Below, in pieces: positions 9,310-19,431 of a DNA stretch of 64,000 nucleotides. Under the pieces are notes generated by a model that was given only the letters and a program-made list of their open reading frames with translations, was not told the DNA's origin and searched no databases. The number at the start of each line of letters is the position of its first letter. Position 1 is the stretch's first letter. The DNA lies in the NCBI RefSeq assembly GCF_019931065.1, contig NZ_JAIOUQ010000003.1:353569-417568 (forward strand), in the 5' to 3' direction. This DNA comes from Methanobacterium spitsbergense (GTDB taxonomy: Archaea > Methanobacteriota > Methanobacteria > Methanobacteriales > Methanobacteriaceae). The translations under genes and the position numbers were made by a program.

Positions 9310-11049
9310 ATGGAAAGCGGTTTCTTCTGTGAAAAGTGTGGAATGATAAAGGCACGATGTATCTGTGGTAAAAGCAGTACCAAAAGACGAATTTATACTA
9401 AAATATCCAAACCCAATATATCAGAGATTAAAAAATCATATCCAAATGTGGATGAGGAGATAGTTGAAAATTTCCCGTTTTCAGAACCAAGAAATGGTCA
9501 GTTTGAAATAATCACTAGGATTAAAGATGCAATTGATAATGGTTATCGTTACATCATACTTGAAGCAGGTACTGGGACTGGAAAATCTGCAATTGCAACT
9601 ACTTTAGCTAATATCTATCAACCAGCTTATATTTTAACAATGACTAAACAATTACAATCACAATATGCCATTGAATTTGGCTACCCTATGGTTAAAGGCC
9701 GAGGGAATTTTACTTGTAGGGATTCCAACTTCGATGATAGATGCGATTCCGGTACATGCCAAACTGTTCCAAGCACCCAAAATTTTGTTTGTGACTTTGG
9801 AATCACAAAATCCCCATTTGAAGAGGGAAATTTTGCATTCAACGATGCACATGGAACCCCAATATATTTCAGATCAAATGAAAGATGTAACTACTGGAAT
9901 CAAAAATCAAGAGCAGTTGAAAGTGATATCACGCTTATGAACTATGATTATGCACTTTTAGAACTTGCATATGTACAGCATTTCGGTAAAAGGAGTTTAA
10001 TGATTCTTGATGAAGCCCATAACATTGAAGATAAACTCATGCGTAGAATGGAATTGAGTTTATCCAATAAAATGCTTGAAAAAGATGTTAAAAAGAGCAT
10101 ACCGAGAAGTATGTTGAAATTTCAGGACCCCAAAGAATGGATAATTTTCATACAATCACTTTATCAGGATTACAAGGATATAAGCCTCACAAAAATGCCA
10201 AAAAATAAGGCAGACAGAATCAACAGAACCAAATTAAGGTTGAGCGAACTCATGACCAATTTGGAAGAAAATCCCAAGAACTGGGTTGTTGATGGGTCAG
10301 ATGGAGGAATAACTTTCAAGCCACTTAAAATAGATGTATATGCCAATGATAGATTATTTAGACATGCTGATGTGTGTCTATTTATGAGTGCAACCATACT
10401 AGATCAGGACTTATTTTGCAAATGGCTTGGAATTAGGCCAGAAGAAGTATATTTCTTAGGTATTAAAAGTAATTTTCCTGCTTCAGAACGTCCAGTTCAT
10501 CTGAAAACGGTTGGTCCTATGTCTCAACGTGCTATTAAACGTACAGCACCAAAAACCATCCCCATTCTTGAAAAGATTATCGAACATCATAAGTACGAAA
10601 AGGGACTCATACACACACATAATTACAAGTGTCAACAGTACATTATGAAACAAATTAAAGACAAAAGACTTATTGATCATAAAAGTACAGACAGAGAATA
10701 TAAATTAAGACTTTTTGAAAAAAGTAAAGACCCATTGGTTCTGGTTAGTCCTTCAATGAGTGAAGGTGTTGATTTGCCTTATGAAAAATGTCAATTCCAA
10801 GTAATATATAAAATTCCATTCCCGTATTTAGGTGATCAACAGATAAAAAATAGAAAGGCCCAAGATCCCAAATGGTATGCCTATAAAACTGTTATGACGT
10901 TGTTACAGGCATACGGGAGGGGAATGCGTGCTGAAGATGATTATTGTGAAACCTACATCCTTGATGGAAATATTAAAATGCTCTTCAATAACAGATTATA
11001 CAAATCACTTGTTCCTGAATTCTTCAAAGAAGCTATTGTACGTGATTAG
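9310..11049 (+). CDS. Rad3/XPD/DinG-type superfamily 2 DNA helicase
   Basis: The protein has 579 residues. A small N-terminal zinc-ribbon-like cluster (Cys7, Cys10, Cys17, Cys19) precedes the helicase core. Walker A is GTGTGKS at residues 87-93, and the DEAH box is at about 234-237 (LDEAHNIED). Between them are cysteines (FTCRDSN, RCDSGTC, VCDFG, RCNYW) like the 4Fe-4S insertion of XPD/DinG. The motif SATILDQD and the terminal [12 protein letters not shown] arginine finger region are present. Family members are 5'-3' helicases in repair or recombination. TATA (TTTATATAAG, 9261-9270) lies close to the start and no clear ribosome-binding site is seen. Confidence 0.88.
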   Translation: MESGFFCEKCGMIKARCICGKSSTKRRIYTKISKPNISEIKKSYPNVDEEIVENFPFSEPRNGQFEIITRIKDAIDNGYRYIILEAGTGTGKSAIATTLANIYQPAYILTMTKQLQSQYAIEFGYPMVKGRGNFTCRDSNFDDRCDSGTCQTVPSTQNFVCDFGITKSPFEEGNFAFNDAHGTPIYFRSNERCNYWNQKSRAVESDITLMNYDYALLELAYVQHFGKRSLMILDEAHNIEDKLMRRMELSLSNKMLEKDVKKSIPRSMLKFQDPKEWIIFIQSLYQDYKDISLTKMPKNKADRINRTKLRLSELMTNLEENPKNWVVDGSDGGITFKPLKIDVYANDRLFRHADVCLFMSATILDQDLFCKWLGIRPEEVYFLGIKSNFPASERPVHLKTVGPMSQRAIKRTAPKTIPILEKIIEHHKYEKGLIHTHNYKCQQYIMKQIKDKRLIDHKSTDREYKLRLFEKSKDPLVLVSPSMSEGVDLPYEKCQFQVIYKIPFPYLGDQQIKNRKAQDPKWYAYKTVMTLLQAYGRGMRAEDDYCETYILDGNIKMLFNNRLYKSLVPEFFKEAIVRD

Positions 11050-11127
11050 TACCATTTTATTAAAGAAACATAATTTAAGAAATAAATTTTTGATGAATTT
11101 ATAGATTTCTAAAGAGATTTAATTTGT

Positions 11128-11859
11128 TTAAACCTGATCATCTTTTTTATTCCATTTTGATCTCCAATTTTCCATCTCATCCTTAGTTAACCAATGACTA
11201 CCATCACAAAAAGGTTTATTTTCCGATTTACCACATTGACATAGTGTTACCCTATTACGTACTTCGTAAATTGTTCCATCAAAAGATTCTATAGGAATAC
11301 CTCCCCGTACCCATATAGGACCTTCACACTTCTTTTGAGGATCATGAATAATTGCTATGGAAGGTTCAAATTCAGGTTCAAGTGCTTTTCCAGTTTCTTT
11401 ATCCCAAACAACCAATCTTCCTGATGGACAATTTTGACCCTGTTCAATGGCTATCTTCTTTGCTTCAGGATCATCTGAATTAGCAATTAATTCTCGTATA
11501 CCGCCTGCCCTTTGACAAAAACGTGAATGATCACACAAAGGCCATACATCTGTTAAGGTTAGAACTGGTCCATCTGTTCCCGCTGCTTCAGCCATGTATG
11601 GTTTCTTACTTGCGGTTTCTGTTCCATCAAAACCTGTCTTTAAATGCGCCCCATCACAAAAAGGTTTATTTTTTGATTTTCCACAACGACAAAGCGAATA
11701 TGTATTTTTTAAAGGATATGTGATTTTTAAAGTCCATTGATATGAATTACCCTCATCATCTGTACCAATTCCTTGTTTAATTAATGGAACTCCTCCCGAA
11801 ACAATGTAAGGTCCATCTTTTAATATTCTAATTTTTTGTTTATTTTTTTCAGCAGCCAT
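11128..11859 (-). CDS. Double-CDGSH iron-sulfur protein
   Basis: The protein has 243 residues. It has two CDGSH-type 2Fe-2S motifs (C-x-C-x8-C-x3-H): residues 57/59/68/72 (FCDGAH) and 207/209/218/222 (FCDGSH). A central region, with PLCDHSRFCQRAGGIRELI, matches the CDGSH-flanking domain seen in bacterial and archaeal multidomain members. CDGSH proteins bind labile 2Fe-2S clusters and act in iron-sulfur or redox homeostasis; the exact function of this subfamily is unknown. The next gene on the same strand starts about 40 bases upstream in transcription order (the dioxygenase at 12689), so the two may be cotranscribed. Confidence 0.88.
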   Translation of the reverse strand: MAAEKNKQKIRILKDGPYIVSGGVPLIKQGIGTDDEGNSYQWTLKITYPLKNTYSLCRCGKSKNKPFCDGAHLKTGFDGTETASKKPYMAEAAGTDGPVLTLTDVWPLCDHSRFCQRAGGIRELIANSDDPEAKKIAIEQGQNCPSGRLVVWDKETGKALEPEFEPSIAIIHDPQKKCEGPIWVRGGIPIESFDGTIYEVRNRVTLCQCGKSENKPFCDGSHWLTKDEMENWRSKWNKKDDQV

Positions 11860-11900
11860 TTTATAAACCTTTTAATTTAAAACGATTTTATAAAAATTGA

Positions 11901-12689
11901 TTAAAGAATAAATTCATAGGCACCCATACCTAAATCTCCCCAATACCAGCTATGATGAATAATATCTCCTATTGAACCATCTTCCGCTGCACCCATTGAT
12001 GTGATAAGTGGCATAAAATGGTCCGGATATGGATGGGCTTTTTCAGGAGTTGGTGCAAACTTAGAATAATTTTTAACTACATCATAATTACCAATTTTCA
12101 ATTCTTTTGTGAGCCATGAATCAAAATCTAAAGCCCATTGGTCTGTTTTTGCACCAGGTCTTAGAGGAGCATATCCTAATGGGTGAACAGCACCACCACT
12201 GCCCAATATTAAAACTCCTTCCTGGCGTAATGAGCCTATGGCCTGACCCAATGCATAGTGTTTTTCAGGATCCATATCATTTTGTATAGAAAGTTGAAAA
12301 ACTGGAATATTAGCTTTGGGAAACATAAGTTTCAAAGGAATCCATGCACCATGATCAAGTCCCCTTTTATTATCAAGTTCACAAGGTATTCCAGAATTTT
12401 GTATCAATTCTGATGTTAATTGAGCCAGTTCTAAATCACCATTAGCAGGATATTCAATCCTGTAAAGTTCTGGAGGAAATCCATAAAAGTCATGGATTGT
12501 ATCAAATTTCTCCACCATATTAATAGTGGGTTCTTGAGTCATCCAATGTGCTGATATACAGATTACTGCATTTACATAACTGTATTTTTTTCCAAGTTCC
12601 TTTAAAAATTCCCTAGCAGAGATATCTTCAAGCAACAATGAGGGTGCTCCATGAGAAATGAAAACTGTTGGTAAAGATTTTTTACTCAA
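11901..12689 (-). CDS. LigB-family (DODA/YgiD-type) extradiol dioxygenase-like protein
   Basis: The protein has 262 residues and follows the YgiD/DODA pattern: TVFISHGAPSLL with His13, then ISAHWMTQEP, GLDHGAWIPLKLMFP, LILGSGGAVHPLGY and the C-terminal HHSWYWGDLGMGAYEF. The histidines are the expected metal ligands. Bacterial relatives cleave catechols (4,5-DOPA) using O2, which is surprising in a strict anaerobe. The true substrate is unknown; this family is common in methanogens and may have another activity. It lies upstream of and close to the CDGSH gene on the same strand. Confidence 0.86.
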   Translation of the reverse strand: MSKKSLPTVFISHGAPSLLLEDISAREFLKELGKKYSYVNAVICISAHWMTQEPTINMVEKFDTIHDFYGFPPELYRIEYPANGDLELAQLTSELIQNSGIPCELDNKRGLDHGAWIPLKLMFPKANIPVFQLSIQNDMDPEKHYALGQAIGSLRQEGVLILGSGGAVHPLGYAPLRPGAKTDQWALDFDSWLTKELKIGNYDVVKNYSKFAPTPEKAHPYPDHFMPLITSMGAAEDGSIGDIIHHSWYWGDLGMGAYEFIL

Positions 12690-12886
12690 TACTTACCACC
12701 TTATTACAAAATTGAAATTTTCAAATCCTCTATTTTAATAGAAAGTTTTAGTAAAAATTTCCGCAAATTATCAGTAATAATCCAGTTCATTAACAATTGT
12801 TATTATATTGTATATCCAGAATTTATATTTTTTGATGAATATGGATATAATATATAAAAATATTATAAAAAAATAAGATATAATAG

Positions 12887-12962
<76 letters not shown>

Positions 12963-13209
12963 AAAATGAATTATTGATTTAATGAAAATTCTTTTATGTT
13001 CAATTTAATTATGTCTATTCATAGTTATAACATTGTAGAAACAACTCAACTTTTGAACTTTTGAACTTCATACTTTAAAAATAGTTATGTTACAGGAAGA
13101 TAAAGATTAACAATCAAAATCTTTAAATCCAAAAATATTTAATGAGAAATATTCAACCCTTTAAGATAATTATTAACTTATTAAGAATTAGAAGATAAAT
13201 GAGGTAAAA

Positions 13210-14034
13210 ATGCTGGCCAAAAGAATTATACCCTGTCTTGACTGCGATCTTAACGTTCCAAATGGAAGAGTTGTTAAAGGTGTGGAATTCAAACAGATTA
13301 GATATGCAGGCGATCCTGTTGAACTTGCAACTCGTTATTATGAAGATGGTGCTGATGAGATAGTATTTTTGGATATTACCGCATCACACGAACGCAGAGA
13401 AACTATGGCAGAGGTTATTAAAGCAACAACAGAAAATGTATTTGTGCCTATTTGTGTTGGTGGGGGTATTAGAAAACCTCAAGACTATGTTAACATGCTC
13501 AGGGCTGGTGCAGACAAATGTTCAACTAACACCGCAGCCATTCACAACCCGGAACTCATAAATGAAGCTTCAAAGGTTGTTGGTAGTCAGGCTTGTGTAA
13601 TTGGTATAGATGCCAAACGACGTTACATATCTGATCCATGTGATGTACCTGATAAAATAACAATTGAAACTGAAAAGGGTTATTGTTGGTTTGACTGTAG
13701 CATCTATGGAGGTCGTGAATTTACAGGGATAGATGCTATTGCATGGGCTCTTGAATGTCAAGAAAGGGGTGCGGGTGAGATACTTTTAACTAGTATGGAC
13801 CGGGATGGTACAAAAGAAGGTTATGATCTTGAGCTTACAAGAACAATGAGCGAAAACTTGGACATACCTGTAATTGCATCTGGAGGGGTTGGAAACCCTG
13901 AACATATATATGAATCATTTGAAATTGGAAAGGCAGATGCAGCACTAGCTGCAAGTATTTTCCATTTTAATGAATACCCCGTACAAGTAGTTAAAGAATA
14001 TTTGAAGAAAAAAGGAATATTGGTTAGGGATTGA
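13210..14034 (+). CDS. hisF: Imidazole glycerol phosphate synthase cyclase subunit
   Basis: The protein has 274 residues, a (beta/alpha)8 barrel of normal HisF length. The catalytic Asp11 is in [10 protein letters not shown], and the phosphate-binding sequences are PICVGGGIR and [13 protein letters not shown]. The second Asp is in IGIDAKRR. HisF uses ammonia from HisH to convert PRFAR to imidazole glycerol phosphate and AICAR in histidine synthesis. GAGGT lies eight bases before the ATG. No other his gene is adjacent. Confidence 0.96.
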   Translation: MLAKRIIPCLDCDLNVPNGRVVKGVEFKQIRYAGDPVELATRYYEDGADEIVFLDITASHERRETMAEVIKATTENVFVPICVGGGIRKPQDYVNMLRAGADKCSTNTAAIHNPELINEASKVVGSQACVIGIDAKRRYISDPCDVPDKITIETEKGYCWFDCSIYGGREFTGIDAIAWALECQERGAGEILLTSMDRDGTKEGYDLELTRTMSENLDIPVIASGGVGNPEHIYESFEIGKADAALAASIFHFNEYPVQVVKEYLKKKGILVRD

Positions 14035-14056
14035 AAATTTTTTATTTAGATAGTAG

Positions 14057-14311
14057 TTATTTAAGTCCTATCATTGCCCCATAATTCGAATAAACATTTT
14101 CTACTAATTCTCCTGCTTTTGGATTGTTCCAGTCGTGCATCCACTCTGAAACTAACGATTCCAGAGTAATTGGTATGACTCCTGCCTGTATCATTCTTTT
14201 TACACCATAATTATGTGCATCCTCAGTAGAATCGCCCCCAGCATCGATTAATCCATAAACATCATATCCTTCTTTAATTGCATGAAGTGCAGTGTATGTA
14301 AAGTACACAAT
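14057..14311 (-). pseudogene. 3' part of a split isochorismatase-like cysteine hydrolase gene
   Basis: This fragment encodes about 85 residues matching the C-terminal part of YcaC-type cysteine hydrolases: FTYTALHAIKEGYDVYGLIDAGG, the RMIQAGVIPIT strand and the final EWMHDWNN helix. The catalytic Asp and Cys are not encoded here; they are in the matching N-terminal part at 19702-20085 on the same strand. The open frame runs on to a TTG at 14353, but those extra codons do not look like the family. The break falls just after the catalytic-Cys helix. Together the two parts make about 205 residues, the family length. I read this as one gene interrupted by the 14.3-19.7 kb segment. Confidence 0.75.
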
Positions 14312-14470
14312 AGTGTATATTGTATCATCATCTGAGTAATAGGTATTATCCAAGTCTTCTTCAAGTCGGTCTTTTTTTTATAAACCTATTATATAATTGA
14401 AAATATGATTCTGATGATAGTATAAGAAGTGCTGCTGAATTAGCTGAGGAATTACGAGACAATTTAATTC

Positions 14471-14512
14471 TTATTAAACAATATATATTAATAGTCCATA
14501 TTGTAAAAATAT
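14471..14512 (+). repeat. Duplicated adhesin-gene leader, copy 1
   Basis: These 42 bases recur exactly at 17137-17178. They contain a TATA-like ACAATATATATTAA stretch and lead into an AGGA(A/G)GGT ribosome-binding site in both copies, so this looks like the duplicated promoter/leader of the two adhesin-like genes. Confidence 0.8.
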
Positions 14513-14597
14513 CAAAGGAAGGTCAATAAATTTTTTTGAGGGGGGGGGTGGAAAGATTTATAGAATAAATAAATTTTCAATAAATGATCATAATTTA

Positions 14598-16817
14598 ATG
14601 GTTTTTACAGTTTTAATAACCTTGTTAGGGGTTATTTTTGCTTTGGGTATGGGTAATGTTTCAGCTGCTTCGGGAGATACTATTTATGTTAATGGTAATA
14701 GTACTCTGGGAAACGATGATTGGAATGGTGAATCTGCAACATATCAATCAGGCATAATCGGCCCTAAATATTCAATAAAAAACGCAACAGGAACAGTAAA
14801 CACCAACGGACAAATATACATAGCCCATGAACAATACAAAGGAATAAACAACACACAAATCACCATTGATAAAAACATGACAATTAATGGAGAAAGTCAA
14901 ACAGACACCATAATAAACGGAACCGGCACCAACTGGATATTCCATATAAACCCTGGAATATATGTTACAATCAACAACCTAACACTAACCAACGCAACCG
15001 CACAAGCTTATGGTGGTGCTATCTACAATGAGGGTAATTTGACTGTAAACAACAGCACTTTCACCAGTAACACCGCAGATTATGGTGGTGGTGCTATCTA
15101 CAATCCTTATGGTACTTTGAATGTAAATAACAGTACTTTCACCAGTAACACCGCATCTTATTTTGGTGCTATCTACAATTCTGGTACTGTGATTGTTAAT
15201 GACAGTACTTTCACCAGTAACACCGGAAATTGGGGTGGTGCTATCGCCAATGATGGTACTGTGATTGTTAATGACAGTACTTTCACTAGTAACACCGCAA
15301 ATTATGGTGGTGGTGCTATCCGCAATGAGGGTATTTTGACTGTAAACAACAGCACTTTCACCAGTAACTCTGCACATTCTTATGGTGGTGGTGCTATCTA
15401 CAATGCTAATTATGCTGTTACTTTGAATGTGAGTTTCTGTCGGATTGTAGGAAACACGCCATATGATATATATTCTGATGGAGCCGGTGGTGTTGATTAT
15501 AATTGGTGGGGGTCTAATTTTGTTGGATCCGATCCAGTTTCTGCAGGAAGAGTAGCAGGTGGGGCTACTGTTTCTAAGTGGTTAGTTTTAACTACTTCTG
15601 CGGATCCGGACACTATTAATACTGGTGAAACCTCAAATATTACAGCTGATCTGTTACATGATCAAGATGGTGTTTACCAAGACCCTGTTGATGGTCATGT
15701 TCCTGATGGAATTGTTGTTAACTTTGCAAGCGATGCATTAGGCACAGTTAACCCATTAACCGGTACTATGATTAATGGTGAAGCATCATCCATATTTACA
15801 GCAGGTTTAAATCTAGGAATATCTACAATAACATCAACTGTTGATGCAGAAACTGTAAATACAGAAGTTACAATTAACTCAGCTGCACCTCCAATTGTTA
15901 CCAGCACAAATCCGGTTAACAACGCAGTTAATGTCGCATTGAATAAGGTGATACAGATAACCTTCGACAAAAACATACAACTCGGAATGAACCATTGGAT
16001 AGAACTCTATGAAACAGGAACCGGAACCACCAAAACATTCACAACAAACATATTAGACAATATATTATCCATAACACCAACCTCACTACTAGCACTAGGA
16101 ACACAATACTCTGTTATCCTACACTCCAACAGCATCACAAATCTATCCGGAATTGGATTAGCAGCCCCTTATACAACACGATTCACAACAGAGACACCAC
16201 CAGTTGTTACCAGTACAAGTCCAGTGAACAATGCATTTAACGTCGCATTGAATAAGGTTATACAGATAACCTTCGATAAAGCCATACAACTCGGAACCAA
16301 TCCATGGATCGAACTCAAAACAAGCAACAGTGGAACAATAGTACCATACACAACAAACATAATAGGAAATGTACTATCAATAACACCTAACTCACTCTTA
16401 AATGCAGGAACTAAATACACAGTCATCCTACACTCCAACAGCATAACAGACATGCAAGGAAATGGTTTAAACACACCGTACACAACCATATTCACAACAA
16501 CCTTACCACCAGTCGTAACAAGCACAAGTCCAATGAACAACGAAGTTAATGTGGCTGTAAATAAGGTGATACAAATCAACTTCAGCAAAGCCATCCAACT
16601 CGGAACTAACTCATGGATAGAACTCAAAAATCAATACGGACAAATAAAACCATACACAACCAGTATAAACGGTAACACACTGAATATAACAGCCAACGCA
16701 GCATTTGCAAGAGGAACAACCTACACAGTCATACTACATTCAAACAGCGTTACAAGCACAGGCGGAGCAGGACTAACAACACCATACACAACAAAATTCA
16801 CAACAACCACAACATAA
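14598..16817 (+). CDS. Adhesin-like surface protein 1 (beta-helix repeats plus Ig-like repeats)
   Basis: The protein has 739 residues from the ATG used here. A hydrophobic secretion signal ends at about residue 24 (GNVSAA). Residues about 100-310 contain repeats of the NNSTFTSNTA..GGGAIYN type, typical of right-handed beta-helix/polymorphic membrane protein repeats. A bacterial Ig-like domain follows (about 330-425, SNITADLL and SDALGTVNPL). Three tandem SbsA-like Ig domains of about 100 residues end the protein, each beginning PP(I/V)VTST(N/S)P(V/M)NN. No sortase or membrane anchor is seen. Compared with copy 2, the charged N-terminus is out of frame: the equivalent TTG at 14536 is separated by a nine-G run and a frameshift. 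Family knowledge: such proteins are surface adhesins in Methanobacteriales. Confidence 0.82.
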   Translation: MVFTVLITLLGVIFALGMGNVSAASGDTIYVNGNSTLGNDDWNGESATYQSGIIGPKYSIKNATGTVNTNGQIYIAHEQYKGINNTQITIDKNMTINGESQTDTIINGTGTNWIFHINPGIYVTINNLTLTNATAQAYGGAIYNEGNLTVNNSTFTSNTADYGGGAIYNPYGTLNVNNSTFTSNTASYFGAIYNSGTVIVNDSTFTSNTGNWGGAIANDGTVIVNDSTFTSNTANYGGGAIRNEGILTVNNSTFTSNSAHSYGGGAIYNANYAVTLNVSFCRIVGNTPYDIYSDGAGGVDYNWWGSNFVGSDPVSAGRVAGGATVSKWLVLTTSADPDTINTGETSNITADLLHDQDGVYQDPVDGHVPDGIVVNFASDALGTVNPLTGTMINGEASSIFTAGLNLGISTITSTVDAETVNTEVTINSAAPPIVTSTNPVNNAVNVALNKVIQITFDKNIQLGMNHWIELYETGTGTTKTFTTNILDNILSITPTSLLALGTQYSVILHSNSITNLSGIGLAAPYTTRFTTETPPVVTSTSPVNNAFNVALNKVIQITFDKAIQLGTNPWIELKTSNSGTIVPYTTNIIGNVLSITPNSLLNAGTKYTVILHSNSITDMQGNGLNTPYTTIFTTTLPPVVTSTSPMNNEVNVAVNKVIQINFSKAIQLGTNSWIELKNQYGQIKPYTTSINGNTLNITANAAFARGTTYTVILHSNSVTSTGGAGLTTPYTTKFTTTTT

Positions 16818-16834
16818 AAAAACAAATAAAATAA
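16167..16834 (+). repeat. 668-bp segment identical to 18721-19388 (copy 1)
   Basis: The 3' part of adhesin gene 1, its stop codon and 17 following bases match the second gene's end with no difference that I can see. The first mismatches are just outside (C/T at 16166, G/A at 16835). It covers the last two Ig-like domains. The 5' parts of the two genes are far more diverged, so this block was probably homogenised recently by gene conversion. Confidence 0.88.
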
Positions 16835-16844
16835 GCGAATATTA

Positions 16845-16882
16845 GAGGATTTAAAAATCCTCACATATTTTTTCTATTTTTT
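16845..16882 (+). terminator. Terminator after adhesin gene 1
   Basis: The perfect stem GAGGATTTAAAAATCCTC (16845-16862) is followed within a few bases by two long T runs. The same element follows the second gene. Confidence 0.75.
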
Positions 16883-17199
16883 TTATGTAAATAATCGGAT
16901 ATTTAGGATTAAGTTCTAAAAAAAATAAACCTGTTTTCTGATGGTATTCTCTAAATATGGGGGAATAACCCAAAAAAACTAAACAATTAACTTTGAAATA
17001 CTATTTTGCCTGCATATATTCCATGGTAGACCAGTATTCAAGTAAACCATGGTAAAATAAATTTTTTGTATTCATTTTATGTGAAATTTAGTCACCAAAA
17101 TACTTGTTTTTACTTAAAAGTCTTTCTATTTGATTGTTATTAAACAATATATATTAATAGTCCATATTGTAAAAATATTAAAGGAGGGTAAATAATTTT
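16883..17199. other. Spacer between the adhesin-like genes
   Basis: No gene is seen. The first part (to about 17000) is a diverged copy of the sequence after gene 2 (GGATATTTAGGATTAAG, then TGATGGTATTCTCTAAATATG). The last part holds the 42-bp leader repeat and an AGGAGGGT ribosome-binding site (17182-17189). The spacer is thus part of the tandem duplication unit. Confidence 0.6.
17137..17178 (+). repeat. Duplicated adhesin-gene leader, copy 2
   Basis: Exact copy of 14471-14512, with the TATA-like ACAATATATATTAA. It precedes AGGAGGGT and the TTG start of adhesin gene 2. Confidence 0.8.
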
Positions 17200-19371
17200 T
17201 TGTTAAAAAAAACCTTTTTTGGGATGGGGGTGGAAAGATTTATAGGACAATATAAATTTTCTATTGATAACAGAAGGAATTATGATAATTTAATTGTTTT
17301 TGCAGTTGTAATAACATTATTAGGGGTTATTTTTGCTTTGGGTATGGGTAATGTTTCAGCTGCTCCGGGAGATACTATTTATGTTAACAATGCCACTGGA
17401 AACGACGACTATGATGGAATCAGTGCTACTTGGGTTGGTGGAATGGTTGGACCCAAAGCAACCATACAAAATGGAACCAACACCGTAGACGATAATGGAA
17501 GAGTTAATGTCGCCGACGGAACCTATAACGAACATATTACTATCAACAAAAATGTGACTCTCCTAGGACAAAGCCAAATCGGCACCATAATCGATGGAAC
17601 CGCGAGCGGCCGGCCATTAATTATAACCCCTGGACTTACAGTAAATCTGACTAACTTCACAATACAAAATGGAAATGCTGATAGCGGGGGAGGGATCTAC
17701 AATGAGGGTACGGTGATTATAAACAACTGTACTATCCGACAAAACATAGCACAAGCATATTATAATGCAATGGGAGGCGCTATCTTCAACCTTGGCACTA
17801 TAACTCTTAACGATTGCACCATAACGCAGAACACCGCTAATTCGTTCAGTTATAGTGGATCTGGTGGTGCCATCATTAATGCAGGTAGTGTCACTATTAA
17901 TAGTTGTATCATAACGCAGAACACCGCACAGGGAGGAAGTTCATCTGGGGGTGCTATCTTCAACAATGGTAACGTTCTTGCACATTACAATGTCTTCAAT
18001 GGCAACACCGCACTTACCGGAGCTGCTATTAGCAACTATTATGGCTACGTAGATGCACAGTATAACTGGTGGGGGTCCAACGTCGATCCCAGCAGCCAAT
18101 TTTACGGTGTACTCTACAACCCTTGGTTATACATGACCATCAAGGCGACTCCAAATAATATTAACAACGGAGAAACGAGCCAAATTATTGCAAGTTTCAA
18201 TAATCTTTTTGACGGCACTACGGTGACCGATCTGATTCCAACCATTGGACATATACCCGATGGAATACTTGTAAACTTTTCAAGCGATGCATTAGGCACA
18301 GTTAACCCATTAAGTGGGACCACAATTAATGGTATAGCATCAACAACATTCACGGCAGGTTTAAATCCGGGAATATCTACAATAACTTCAAGTGTTGATG
18401 CAGCAACTGTAACAACGGGTGTTACAATTAATGAAAATGTGCCACCGTTAGTTACAAGCACAAGTCCAGTTAACAACGCCCTGAATGTAGTGGTGAATAA
18501 GGTTATTCAAATAACCTTTGACAGAAACATACAACTCGGAACCAATCCATGGATAGAACTCAAAACAAGCAGCAGTGGAACAGCAGTACCATATACAACA
18601 AACATAGTAGGAAATGTACTTTCAATAACACCTAACTCATTACTGGCAGTGGGAACATCGTACTCTGTTATCTTACATTCTAACAGTGTTATAAATCTGG
18701 TTGGAATTGGATTAGCAGCTCCTTATACAACACGATTCACAACAGAGACACCACCAGTTGTTACCAGTACAAGTCCAGTGAACAATGCATTTAACGTCGC
18801 ATTGAATAAGGTTATACAGATAACCTTCGATAAAGCCATACAACTCGGAACCAATCCATGGATCGAACTCAAAACAAGCAACAGTGGAACAATAGTACCA
18901 TACACAACAAACATAATAGGAAATGTACTATCAATAACACCTAACTCACTCTTAAATGCAGGAACTAAATACACAGTCATCCTACACTCCAACAGCATAA
19001 CAGACATGCAAGGAAATGGTTTAAACACACCGTACACAACCATATTCACAACAACCTTACCACCAGTCGTAACAAGCACAAGTCCAATGAACAACGAAGT
19101 TAATGTGGCTGTAAATAAGGTGATACAAATCAACTTCAGCAAAGCCATCCAACTCGGAACTAACTCATGGATAGAACTCAAAAATCAATACGGACAAATA
19201 AAACCATACACAACCAGTATAAACGGTAACACACTGAATATAACAGCCAACGCAGCATTTGCAAGAGGAACAACCTACACAGTCATACTACATTCAAACA
19301 GCGTTACAAGCACAGGCGGAGCAGGACTAACAACACCATACACAACAAAATTCACAACAACCACAACATAA
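17200..19371 (+). CDS. Adhesin-like surface protein 2 (beta-helix plus Ig-like repeats)
   Basis: The protein has 723 residues, starting at a TTG about ten bases after AGGAGGGT. The N-terminus is intact: a charged region (RRNYDN), a hydrophobic core (VVITLLGVIFALGMG) and a cleavage region VSAA near residue 55. A beta-helix region follows (about 120-290; repeats such as GGAIFN, NNCTI and CTITQNTA), then an Ig-like domain (SDALGTVNPLSGT) and three SbsA-like Ig domains. The last two are identical to those of gene 1 at DNA level. It is probably exported and displayed on the pseudomurein surface. Lengths are modest for this family, and no C-terminal anchor is visible, so the attachment mode is open. 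Confidence 0.85.
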   Translation: MLKKTFFGMGVERFIGQYKFSIDNRRNYDNLIVFAVVITLLGVIFALGMGNVSAAPGDTIYVNNATGNDDYDGISATWVGGMVGPKATIQNGTNTVDDNGRVNVADGTYNEHITINKNVTLLGQSQIGTIIDGTASGRPLIITPGLTVNLTNFTIQNGNADSGGGIYNEGTVIINNCTIRQNIAQAYYNAMGGAIFNLGTITLNDCTITQNTANSFSYSGSGGAIINAGSVTINSCIITQNTAQGGSSSGGAIFNNGNVLAHYNVFNGNTALTGAAISNYYGYVDAQYNWWGSNVDPSSQFYGVLYNPWLYMTIKATPNNINNGETSQIIASFNNLFDGTTVTDLIPTIGHIPDGILVNFSSDALGTVNPLSGTTINGIASTTFTAGLNPGISTITSSVDAATVTTGVTINENVPPLVTSTSPVNNALNVVVNKVIQITFDRNIQLGTNPWIELKTSSSGTAVPYTTNIVGNVLSITPNSLLAVGTSYSVILHSNSVINLVGIGLAAPYTTRFTTETPPVVTSTSPVNNAFNVALNKVIQITFDKAIQLGTNPWIELKTSNSGTIVPYTTNIIGNVLSITPNSLLNAGTKYTVILHSNSITDMQGNGLNTPYTTIFTTTLPPVVTSTSPMNNEVNVAVNKVIQINFSKAIQLGTNSWIELKNQYGQIKPYTTSINGNTLNITANAAFARGTTYTVILHSNSVTSTGGAGLTTPYTTKFTTTTT

Positions 19372-19388
19372 AAAAACAAATAAAATAA
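18721..19388 (+). repeat. 668-bp segment identical to 16167-16834 (copy 2)
   Basis: Second copy of the identical block, offset by exactly 2554 bases and including the stop codon. See the first copy for boundaries. Because both genes contain it, short-read assemblies could collapse or swap this region. Confidence 0.88.
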
Positions 19389-19401
19389 ACGAATATCTAT
19401 A

Positions 19402-19431
19402 GAGGATTTAAAAATCCTCACATATTTTTTT
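19402..19431 (+). terminator. Terminator after adhesin gene 2
   Basis: The same perfect stem as after gene 1 (GAGGATTTAAAAATCCTC, 19402-19419) is followed by a T run at about 19424-19430. The rest of the gap to 19701 holds diverged copy of the post-gene-1 spacer to about 19545, then AT-rich sequence in which I see nothing. Confidence 0.75.

Noticed and set aside
16169..16627. 152-residue minus-strand frame, repeated identically at 18723-19181
   Set aside because: It is the antisense shadow of the Ig-like repeats; its exact copy simply reflects the identical DNA blocks.
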